Shown here one piece after another: positions 1 through 5,653 of a stretch of DNA of 5,920 nt (positions within the stretch are counted from its first letter, which is position 1; each line of letters starts with the position of its first letter). This DNA comes from DATKMS01 sp041497995 (lineage in GTDB: Bacteria; Desulfobacterota; Binatia; HRBIN30): assembly GCA_041497995.1 (NCBI GenBank), contig JBGQHM010000415.1:1-5920 (forward strand), written 5' to 3'. The position numbers and the translations under genes were made by a program. The notes beneath the pieces were generated by a model. The model was not told where the DNA came from. It saw nothing but the letters and a program-made list of their open reading frames with translations, and made no database searches.

Positions 1-1478
1 AGGAGCAGCAACGTGCGCGTCCAACTCACCGCCTCAACCAGCTGCGCCAGGATCGCGTTGCTGTCCTCATCGATCCAATGCACGTCGTCAATGAGCAACA
101 CGGTCGGCGCGCTCGCGCTCTGCGTCTGCACCAGGCGGCACACGCAGGCAGACAGGCGCGTGCGGCGTGCGCCGGCGTCGATGGCCGGCAGCGGGCGTTT
201 CGGATCGGTCACGCCGAGGAAATCCAGCAGCAGCGGTAGCTCCTCTTCGAGACCGCGATGCAGGCCGCGCAGCCGCGCGCGCACGCGCCGACGACTCGCC
301 GACGGCCGCTCGTCCACCGCGATCGCGAAGAAGCTGCGCAGCAGGTCGAGCAACGTCGCGTAGGGCAGCGACCGTCCATGCGCCGGACAGTGCGCCTCGG
401 CAACCGCCATGCCTTGAGCACGCCAGCGGTCGACCGCCTCCTGACAGAGGCGGCTCTTGCCAACCCCGGGCGCACCGACAACACCGACCACGCGAGCGTG
501 CCCGGCCACGGCGCGGCTGAGCGCCGCTTCCAACGTTGCGACCTCGTCGGCGCGCCCAACGAAGCTCGAGAAGCCGCGCGCTCGTGACGCCTGCAAGCGG
601 GTGCGGATGGGCTTTGTCTCTACCAGGCCGAAAGTCCGGACGGGCTCGCGCACGCCCTTGATGCGGACCTTGCCGACGGGCTCGAGGACGAAGAAGCTCG
701 ACACCAGCGTCGCCGTGTGCCCAGTGAGATAGATCGTTCCCGCCTCGGCAATTTGTTGCATACGCGCCGCCAGGCCGACCGTGTGGCCTTGGGCGGTGTA
801 GTCCATGCGGAGGTCGTCGCCGATCGTCCCGACGATCACCTCGCCGGAGTTCAGCCCCATGCGCACGGCGAAGGTCACGCCGCGCGTGCGCTTCAGCTCT
901 TGTGCGTAGAGACGCACCTGCTCGCGCAGCTGCAGCGCCGCGTGGCAGGCACGTTGGGCATGATCCTCGTGCGCGAGCGGCGCGCCGAAGAGGGCCATGA
1001 CACCATCACCGGTGAACTGGTTGATCGTCCCTTCGAAGCGGTGGATACCGTCGGCGAGAATGGCAAAGAAGCGGTCCAAGATGCGGTGCCAGTCCTCGGC
1101 ACCGACGCGGTCGGCAAGGTGCAGCGATTCCTTCACGTCGACGAACAACACCGTCACCTGCTTGCGCTCGCCTTCGACGGCGCTGCGCAGGGTGAGGATC
1201 TTTTCGACGAGATGGTTGGGTGTATAGGCGCGCGGCTGAACCGTGCGAACAAACGCCTCCGGTGTCGCTGTCAAGGACGCGGGCGCGGCGGTCGCAGGGT
1301 CGGCAACCCCAGCTCCCCCCTGCAGCGACGCGCCGCAGTTACTGCAGAAGTTGCTGTCCGGCGTGTTGGCACGAGCGCAACGCGGGCAGAGGCGCGGCAA
1401 AGCAACGCCGCAAGCGGAACAAACGGCGGCGCCTGCCGGGTGCTCCCTGGTGCATGCAGGACAGGTAACCGCGACCAT
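1..1478 (-). CDS. Zinc-ribbon / class III nucleotide cyclase / AAA-type ATPase signalling protein (3' end outside window)
   Basis: About 492 residues are visible from ATG 1478 with no stop before the left edge, so the C-terminal part is missing; relatives usually exceed 1000 residues and end in TPR-like helices. Seen: two zinc ribbons (C6/C9/C20/C23 and C31/C34/C45/C48), a linker to about residue 100, a class III cyclase domain at about 105-260 with metal-binding D114 (FVDV) and D158 (TGDG), and R239 in the LAAR motif. An ATPase domain follows, with Walker A GAPGVGKS at 335-342 and Walker B VLLIDD at 460-465. The family makes cyclic nucleotides from ATP or GTP or acts as a nucleotide-sensing regulator in the cytoplasm. 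The usual transition-state Asn is Gly235 (TVGLAARM), so cyclase activity is uncertain. GAGGGGAG lies just before the chosen ATG. In-frame ATGs at 1499 and 1502 lack a ribosome site and would precede the first zinc ribbon. Confidence 0.93.
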   Translation of the reverse strand, partial: MVAVTCPACTREHPAGAAVCSACGVALPRLCPRCARANTPDSNFCSNCGASLQGGAGVADPATAAPASLTATPEAFVRTVQPRAYTPNHLVEKILTLRSAVEGERKQVTVLFVDVKESLHLADRVGAEDWHRILDRFFAILADGIHRFEGTINQFTGDGVMALFGAPLAHEDHAQRACHAALQLREQVRLYAQELKRTRGVTFAVRMGLNSGEVIVGTIGDDLRMDYTAQGHTVGLAARMQQIAEAGTIYLTGHTATLVSSFFVLEPVGKVRIKGVREPVRTFGLVETKPIRTRLQASRARGFSSFVGRADEVATLEAALSRAVAGHARVVGVVGAPGVGKSRLCQEAVDRWRAQGMAVAEAHCPAHGRSLPYATLLDLLRSFFAIAVDERPSASRRRVRARLRGLHRGLEEELPLLLDFLGVTDPKRPLPAIDAGARRTRLSACVCRLVQTQSASAPTVLLIDDVHWIDEDSNAILAQLVEAVSWTRTLLL

Positions 1479-1497
1479 ACTCCCCTCGATCGCGGGC

Positions 1498-1526
1498 ATC
1501 ATGGGTCGTTGGCTGTGCGCGGTCAA
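1498..1526 (-). promoter_or_regulatory. Candidate sigma-70-type promoter for the cyclase gene
   Basis: On the minus strand TTGACC (1526-1521) is followed after 17 bases by CATGAT (1503-1498), five and four matches to the consensus hexamers. Transcription would start near 1490, leaving a short leader that contains GAGGGGAG and excluding the upstream in-frame ATGs as starts. The match is moderate and the gene may also be read through from the DGPF gene 90 bp upstream, so this is tentative. The rest of 1479-1568 shows no clear terminator. Confidence 0.3.
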
Positions 1527-1568
1527 TCGCTCCTGGTCGACGACGAGGGCTACGCGATACGCCTGGTC

Positions 1569-2357
1569 TCACCCATGATAGATCGACCACATCGACCGGA
1601 CGGGCCGGATCTCGATCGTCTCGCCGGCGTTGACCGCCACCTTCCGCGCCCATTCGATAGCTACGTCCCTCGACGCGCAGTCGATGATGAAGAATCCACC
1701 GAGCACTTCCTTGGTCTCCGCGAACGGGCCGTCGGAGGGTACATGCTTCTTACCACGCACCTTGAGCGTGAGCGCTTCGGCGCTCGGCCGCAGCCGCGCG
1801 CTGCTGAAGCACAGCGGCTCGCCACGGACGATGCCCTTCTGCGCGCTGTATTCCATGCCGACTTGCTGGTGGTGCGCCACGTTGCGATCAATCTCGACTT
1901 GTGACCGCTTGGCGACCGTCGCTTCATCGGTGGTGATCATGAGCATGAACCGCAAGGCGTCCCCGGCGCCGGGGCCGTGGTAGGCCCACCAGCTGTCGTG
2001 CACCGGCCTGATCTCAGTGATGTGGCCGTCGTGCACGAAGCAGTTCGTCGCGAAGGCACGGGCCTCGTCGATGGAACTGAACTCGATGAGATCGAAACCA
2101 GCCAGAACCTCCTTGGTCTCAGCGAACGGGCCGTCGGTCAGGACGGGCCTGCCGCCGTTCATTCGCACGGTGATCGCCTCCGAGCTTTGAGTGAGCCCCA
2201 CTGACGTCAGCACCAGCGACTGGCCCTCGGCCAGACCGCGTTCGGCAATCAGTGCTTGCAACGCCTGTTCGTGGAGTTGGACGCGCTGATCGCGCTCTGC
2301 GGCTGGCAACCGCTCCCATTCCCCTTTCGCCTCGAGACTCAAAAGCATGAACTTCAT
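1569..2357 (-). CDS. Tandem two-domain DGPF (YCII-related) protein
   Basis: 262 residues, made of two homologous domains in one chain. Domain 1 (about 1-128) has DGPFAETKEVLAGF from residue 75 and ends EIRPV...WWAYHG; domain 2 (about 135-262) has DGPFAETKEVLGGFF from 209 and ends EIRPV...WSIYHG. Such domains are normally single proteins of about 110-140 residues, so this is an internal duplication and fusion. The family (COG3795, dimeric ferredoxin-like fold related to YciI) has no firmly established biochemical role; many members lie beside ECF sigma factors. The open frame extends upstream to 2843, but that part is antisense to the sigma gene. I chose ATG 2357 because TAGGAGGG lies 5 bases before it and the family motif begins there (MKFMLL). 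The gene is divergent from the ECF sigma gene across about 190 bp and may belong to its regulon (inference). Confidence 0.93.
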   Translation of the reverse strand: MKFMLLSLEAKGEWERLPAAERDQRVQLHEQALQALIAERGLAEGQSLVLTSVGLTQSSEAITVRMNGGRPVLTDGPFAETKEVLAGFDLIEFSSIDEARAFATNCFVHDGHITEIRPVHDSWWAYHGPGAGDALRFMLMITTDEATVAKRSQVEIDRNVAHHQQVGMEYSAQKGIVRGEPLCFSSARLRPSAEALTLKVRGKKHVPSDGPFAETKEVLGGFFIIDCASRDVAIEWARKVAVNAGETIEIRPVRSMWSIYHG

Positions 2358-2474
2358 CACTGCCCTCCTACGTTGGGTTGCTTTCTGACTCACTTGTTGG
2401 TCGAACGAGAACCGGTGAAATCGACACGCGGCGACATCGGACTGGGACGGCGAGCTCCCCACGATGCACTTTTC

Positions 2475-2501
2475 TGAAACCCGCCATTGCGGTAACGCGT
2501 A
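2475..2501 (+). promoter_or_regulatory. Candidate ECF-type promoter for the sigma/anti-sigma operon
   Basis: TGAAAC (2475-2480) is followed after 17 bases by CGTA (2498-2501). ECF sigma factors commonly recognise an AAC-containing -35 element and a CGT-containing -10 element at about this spacing, and they often transcribe their own genes. Transcription would begin near 2508, about 40 bases before the sigma ATG. It is one short match in a 190-bp divergent intergenic region (2358-2549), where I found no convincing promoter facing the DGPF gene. Confidence 0.33.
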
Positions 2502-2517
2502 TTGCGGAGTGTGGGTA

Positions 2518-2553
2518 ATGCGATCTGCTTGTCGGGCCGGGGCGGTGCGATGA
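2518..2553 (+). CDS. Possible 11-codon leader ORF overlapping the sigma start
   Basis: ATG 2518 opens a frame of 11 codons (MRSACRAGAVR) whose TGA at 2551-2553 overlaps the sigma ATG at 2550 as ATGA. GGAG at 2506-2509 lies 8 bases before it, a better ribosome site than the sigma ATG has. It could couple translation to the sigma gene. A chance ORF of this size is common, and a transcript starting near 2508 would lack most of that ribosome site, so confidence is low. Confidence 0.18.
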   Translation: MRSACRAGAVR

Positions 2554-3161
2554 CACGTGCCCGAGTCGATGCGCCGCGTCCTCAGGCGCCGAGCGGCATG
2601 GAGGAAGGTCAGCTCCTCGTTCGCCACCGCCGCGGTGATGCCGATGCCTTCGCCGAGTTGGTCACGCGCTATCGGAGGCCGGTCTACAGCTATCTGGTCC
2701 GCTGCGGTGTGGAGGAGGCGGCGCGTGACGATCTCTTCCAGGACGTGTTCACCCGCATTCACCGTGCGGCGGCGACCTATCAACCCGAGCGGCCCATGAA
2801 GCCGTGGGTGTTCGCCATCGTCGCCAACACCGTACGCAGCCACTACCGCAAGACGCGCGGCCGCGAGATCGTCGTCTCAGCACCTGACCCCGAGCTGAGC
2901 GACTCGGCGCCGGACAGTCACCAGCTGGTTGAGGCGCGCGAGACCGCTGCCTGGATCGAACGCGCCGTCGCGGCGCTTCCGTTTTCGCAACGCGAGGTCG
3001 TGGTGCTCTGCTGCATCGAGCAGTTGCCGCAAGACGACGTGGCGGCCACGCTCGGCATGCCGGTGAATACGGTGAAGACCCATTTGAGACGAGCCCGCAT
3101 CGCACTGGCACAGGCGCTGGCGCGCCGCCAGGCCGTGCTGCGGCGGGAGGTGTCGGCGTGA
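2550..3161 (+). CDS. ECF-family RNA polymerase sigma factor (sigma-70 region 2 + region 4)
   Basis: 203 residues from ATG 2550, a normal size for a minimal ECF sigma factor. Region 2 spans about 33-101, with the core-binding and -10 recognition helices around DDLFQDVF (60-67) and the tryptophan-containing segment PWVFAIVANTVRSHYRK (85-101). Region 4 spans about 138-190, with LPFSQREVVVL and a helix-turn-helix near QDDVAATLGMPVNTVKTHLRRAR (161-183) for the -35 element. There is no C-terminal extension, so it is unlike the ECF41 and ECF42 groups. The role is to direct RNA polymerase to a small regulon, with a partner anti-sigma controlling it. The start is uncertain: the frame is open from TTG 2502, and ATG 2598 (MEEGQLLVRH) also fits the family. 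The stop overlaps the next ORF by 4 bp (GTGA), implying coupled translation with the anti-sigma domain. Confidence 0.93.
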   Translation: MTRARVDAPRPQAPSGMEEGQLLVRHRRGDADAFAELVTRYRRPVYSYLVRCGVEEAARDDLFQDVFTRIHRAAATYQPERPMKPWVFAIVANTVRSHYRKTRGREIVVSAPDPELSDSAPDSHQLVEARETAAWIERAVAALPFSQREVVVLCCIEQLPQDDVAATLGMPVNTVKTHLRRARIALAQALARRQAVLRREVSA

Positions 3162-4591
3162 AGCCCGTGTGCGAGAAACTGCAGGACGCCTTGGCCGAAC
3201 ACGGGCCGCGGGCGCTACCGGTCGACGACGCGTCGCAGGCGCACCTGCGTGAATGCACCGACTGCCGTGCATTCATCGACGCGCTAGACGAAGTAACGGC
3301 GGCTCTGGCTACGCTGCCGGTGCATGATGCGCCGCAAGCGGCGGTCGAACGGGTGCTGGCAGCGACACGAGACGAGCGCGTGGAGACGCGCGGCGGTTCT
3401 ACCAATCACGACGCGGCCGGCGGCCGCCATCAAAGCGAGAGGAGCCCTCACATGCAAAGCCTGGCGTACGCCGGTGCCGTCGATGCCGACGGCCACATCC
3501 TCGAAGCCCCGGACCTGTGGGAACATTACCTGGAGCCGCGCTATCAGGAGCGCGCGATGCGTTTGCGGACGGACACGTATGGCATGGAATACCTGGAAAT
3601 CAACGGCACGCCTTCGAAGGTAGTGCGCGGCGGCATGCTCGGACTGCTCGGCGGAATGCAGCGCAATCTCTCCGACGTGCTCCCCGCCGCCGATCACACC
3701 TACGCCGGCGGCGCGTCGTTCGGCGCCATGAACGCACGCGAGCGATTGCAGCGCCTCGATCAGGAACGGTTGGACGCCGCCTTTCTCTATCCCACCCTCG
3801 GTGTGCTGTGGGAGGCGGAGTGCACGGACGTGGAGATCGCACAGGCCTATACGCGCGCGTACAATCGCTGGATCATCGACTTCTGCGCCGACAGCGGCGG
3901 GCGGCTGATTCCCGTCGCGCATCTGTCGTTGGGAGATCCGGAAGCGGCGGCGCGAGAGCTCGAACGCGCCGTCCGTGCCGGAGCACGCGGTGGTTGGGTG
4001 GCACCCTTCACCATGACCAAGAAGCCGCACGGCCATCCCGATCACGATCGTCTGTTCGCCGCCGCACAGGACCTCGACGTGCCGCTCGCTATCCATCCGA
4101 CGTTCGAGCCGAAGTGGGCCACGCCGGGACGCTTCGACAATCTCCACGGCGCCCACTTCTTTCTCAACGTCACGGCAGCCGACGCGGTGCGCCACGCGTT
4201 CACCACGTTCTTTCAGTTCGGTGTCTTCGACCGCTTTCCGCGTCTGAAGCTGGTGCTGTTGGAATCCGGTGGGGGCTGGATCGGCTACTGGCTCGATCGC
4301 ATGGACGGCTACGTTGCCTCGCTCCTCGGCGGCGGGGTCGCGCTGAAGGAGAAGCCGAGCACCTACTTCCACCGCCAGTGCTGGATCTCCTGCGACCCCG
4401 ACGAACGCACCATCCCAGCGCTCATGGATCTGCATGGCAATGACCGATTCTTCTGGGCCTCGGACTTTCCGCACCCCGATCACACCGGCAACTACATCGC
4501 CGAGCTCGAAGAGCTGGCCGGTAAGTTGTCACCGAGGGCGCGTCCGAAGTTGCTCGGCGAGAACGTGCTGCGCTGCTACGGAGTGCGCTGA
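3158..4591 (+). CDS. Zinc-finger anti-sigma-like domain in frame with a PF04909-type amidohydrolase
   Basis: One uninterrupted 477-residue frame from GTG 3158, with GGGAGG 7 bases upstream and a GTGA overlap with the sigma stop. Residues 1-70 resemble a zinc-binding anti-sigma domain (zf-HC2): C5, H29, C33 and C36 in HLRECTDC. No transmembrane segment or extracytoplasmic sensor follows. Residues about 72-98 are a polar, low-complexity linker. From M99 comes a complete 379-residue amidohydrolase of the metal-dependent TIM-barrel decarboxylase/hydrolase group (relatives include ACMSD and gamma-resorcylate decarboxylase). Numbered from that Met, it has DADGH (11-15), AIHPTF with H215, LLESGGGW with E271, and ASDFPHPD with the likely catalytic D338 and H341. 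The substrate is unknown. GAGAGGAG at 3437-3444 gives ATG 3452 a strong start, so the enzyme is probably made alone at least in part. Whether a true fusion protein exists is open; the enzyme call is firm. Confidence 0.85.
   Translation: MKPVCEKLQDALAEHGPRALPVDDASQAHLRECTDCRAFIDALDEVTAALATLPVHDAPQAAVERVLAATRDERVETRGGSTNHDAAGGRHQSERSPHMQSLAYAGAVDADGHILEAPDLWEHYLEPRYQERAMRLRTDTYGMEYLEINGTPSKVVRGGMLGLLGGMQRNLSDVLPAADHTYAGGASFGAMNARERLQRLDQERLDAAFLYPTLGVLWEAECTDVEIAQAYTRAYNRWIIDFCADSGGRLIPVAHLSLGDPEAAARELERAVRAGARGGWVAPFTMTKKPHGHPDHDRLFAAAQDLDVPLAIHPTFEPKWATPGRFDNLHGAHFFLNVTAADAVRHAFTTFFQFGVFDRFPRLKLVLLESGGGWIGYWLDRMDGYVASLLGGGVALKEKPSTYFHRQCWISCDPDERTIPALMDLHGNDRFFWASDFPHPDHTGNYIAELEELAGKLSPRARPKLLGENVLRCYGVR
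3437..3454 (+). promoter_or_regulatory. Internal ribosome binding site and ATG for a stand-alone amidohydrolase
   Basis: GAGAGGAG (3437-3444), 7 bases of spacing, then ATG 3452, in frame with the long ORF and placed exactly where amidohydrolase similarity begins (MQSLAYAGAVDADGH). This is stronger than the ribosome sites of the sigma gene and lies inside the linker between the two domains. It argues for separate production of a 379-residue enzyme from the same frame. Confidence 0.65.
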
Positions 4592-4603
4592 GTGGGAACA
4601 GCA

Positions 4604-4816
4604 ATGAGCAACGTGCAGTACGAGACCGACGGCCCCGCCGCGCGCCGCTTCGGCGGAAGCGTTCCGTCGACGGAAGAACCCTCTTACGTTAGGCCGCGGG
4701 CTGATGCACAAACTTACGCTAGAGACGAACCACGCGTGCTCATGCTGCTCAGATACTCTGGCCTGCGAACAGCGCACGCGCAGTCTCACTTCGGCTGCGG
4801 CACAATGCGCAGGTAG
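4604..4816 (+). pseudogene. Possible truncated enoyl-CoA hydratase (crotonase) start
   Basis: ATG 4604 lies 13 bases after the amidohydrolase stop, as expected for a coupled operon gene. The first residues, MSNVQYETDGPAAR, closely resemble the usual N-terminus of enoyl-CoA hydratase family proteins (YETDGPxAR followed by xxLNRPExxNA). After residue 14 the resemblance stops: the frame continues as RFGGSVPSTEEPS and ends at 4816, inside the 3' end of the convergent peroxiredoxin gene, with no NRP motif or oxyanion-hole segment. My reading is a hydratase gene cut off around 4645, at a cluster of inverted repeats, after a deletion or rearrangement. The alternative is a chance ORF, since 14 residues is little evidence. 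The remaining bases up to 4785 show no other gene. Confidence 0.35.
4646..4675. repeat. Overlapping inverted repeats (hairpin plus 14-bp perfect palindrome)
   Basis: CGCTTC (4646-4651), a 4-base loop and GAAGCG (4656-4661) form a 6-bp hairpin. CGGAA (4654-4658), GCG and TTCCG (4662-4666) form an alternative 5-bp hairpin. TTCCGTCGACGGAA (4662-4675) is a perfect 14-bp palindrome. There is no T-tract, so it is not a standard intrinsic terminator, although it could still slow or protect the 3' end of the amidohydrolase transcript. It lies where crotonase similarity is lost. Confidence 0.6.
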
Positions 4817-5445
4817 GGTTTGGGCGCCTTCCAGCCATTGGGGTATTTCTTCTTCGCATCCTCGTCCGAGACCGACGGCACGATGATCACGTCCTGGCCC
4901 GGTTTCCAGTTCACCGGCGTGGCGACCTGGTGCTTGGCGGTGAGCTGGATCGAATCCAGCACGCGCAGTACTTCGTCGAAGTTGCGGCCGGTGCTCATCG
5001 GGTACATGAGCATCAGTTTGATCTTTTTGTCCGGACCGATCACGAACACGGTGCGAACCGTCGCGTTGTTGGCGGCGGTCCGGCCTTCCGACGTGGCGCC
5101 GGCGTCGGCCGGAAGCATGTCGTAGAGCTTGGCCACCTTCAGTTCCGGATCGCCGATCATCGGATAGTTCACTTTGTGGCCCTGTGTTTCCTCGATGTCG
5201 GCGGCCCATTTGCTGTGACTGCTGGCCGGATCCACGCTCAGGCCCATGATCTTGCAGTTGCGCTTCGCGAACTCGGACTGCAGTCCGGCCATGTAGCCCA
5301 GCTCCGTGGTGCATACCGGAGTGAAATCTTTCGGATGGGAGAACAGGATGGCCCAACCATCCCCGATCCATTGATGGAAGTTGATGCTGCCTTGCGTCGT
5401 TTCGGCGGTGAAATTCGGGGCTTCGTCATTGATGCGCAGTGACAT
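4786..5445 (-). CDS. 1-Cys peroxiredoxin (Prx6-type, AhpC/TSA superfamily)
   Basis: 219 residues from ATG 5445, close to the usual 210-225 for the 1-Cys/Prx6 group. The enzyme reduces hydrogen peroxide and organic peroxides in the cytoplasm through one peroxidatic cysteine. Seen: the active-site motif PKDFTPVCTTEL with P38, T42 and C45, the partner R131 in NATVRTVFVIGP, and the long C-terminal dimerisation region (NWKPGQDVIIVPSVSDEDAKKKYPNGW) typical of Prx6-like rather than 2-Cys enzymes. There is no resolving cysteine near the C-terminus; C64 is the only other cysteine. The frame is open to 5535, but ATG 5445 is preferred: GGAGGAGG lies about 7 bases before it and the family sequence (MSLRINDEAPNF) starts there. 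The gene has its own promoter and converges on the operon from the left. No adjacent reductase gene is visible. Confidence 0.96.
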   Translation of the reverse strand: MSLRINDEAPNFTAETTQGSINFHQWIGDGWAILFSHPKDFTPVCTTELGYMAGLQSEFAKRNCKIMGLSVDPASSHSKWAADIEETQGHKVNYPMIGDPELKVAKLYDMLPADAGATSEGRTAANNATVRTVFVIGPDKKIKLMLMYPMSTGRNFDEVLRVLDSIQLTAKHQVATPVNWKPGQDVIIVPSVSDEDAKKKYPNGWKAPKPYLRIVPQPK

Positions 5446-5506
5446 GATCGTCCTCCTCCATTGTGCGGATTTCCCGGCTGTCGGCCTTATGTTGTTCCGG
5501 CCAGCC

Positions 5507-5535
5507 TTTATCCTGCCGTGCGTTTTTCCTGTCAA
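5507..5535 (-). promoter_or_regulatory. Sigma-70-type promoter of the peroxiredoxin gene
   Basis: On the minus strand a perfect TTGACA (5535-5530) is followed after 17 bases by GATAAA (5512-5507), four of six matches to the -10 consensus. Transcription would start near 5500, giving a leader of about 55 bases ending in GGAGGAGG before ATG 5445. I did not recognise a peroxide-regulator operator (OxyR or PerR) by eye. Confidence 0.6.
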
Positions 5536-5563
5536 GCACCGAGGCCGGTGTCACGCATCGGGT

Positions 5564-5653
5564 GCCTTCGAGGCCCGCGACGGCCGCACCTTCGAGCAGT
5601 TCGCTGCGGACGGCGTCATCCGAGCCTTTCAGGCGAGCTTGTCACGATGGTAG
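5564..5653 (+). other. Short coding-like stretch, possible 3' remnant of an unidentified gene
   Basis: Thirty plus-strand codons ending in TAG at 5651-5653 read as a plausible protein end (AFEARDGRTFEQFAADG...). In the first 24 codons, 21 end in G or C. Upstream the frame runs into the peroxiredoxin promoter and gene in antisense, so no complete gene exists. It overlaps the end of the minus-strand membrane gene by 25 bases. It may be chance. The rest of 5446-5628 holds the promoter and nothing else I can name. Confidence 0.15.

Noticed and set aside
717..1904. 395-codon plus-strand open frame
   Set aside because: It runs antisense to the cyclase and DGPF genes, resembles no family, and is explained by the high GC content of the opposite strand.
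2358..2843. N-terminal extension of the DGPF frame up to 2843
   Set aside because: It is antisense to the sigma gene, and a strong ribosome site with the family start lies at 2357.
3284..4483. 399-codon minus-strand open frame
   Set aside because: It is antisense to the well-supported amidohydrolase, whose metal-site motifs lie in the plus frame.
4760..4800. Intrinsic terminator after the peroxiredoxin gene
   Set aside because: Only a weak CTGCG/CGCAG stem with a long loop and no T-tract.
4917..5442. Plus-strand open frame opposite the peroxiredoxin
   Set aside because: It is a shadow of the minus-strand gene, with no recognisable domain.
5446..5535. Longer peroxiredoxin starting at 5535
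   Set aside because: It would include the promoter and ribosome site, and family similarity starts at 5445.
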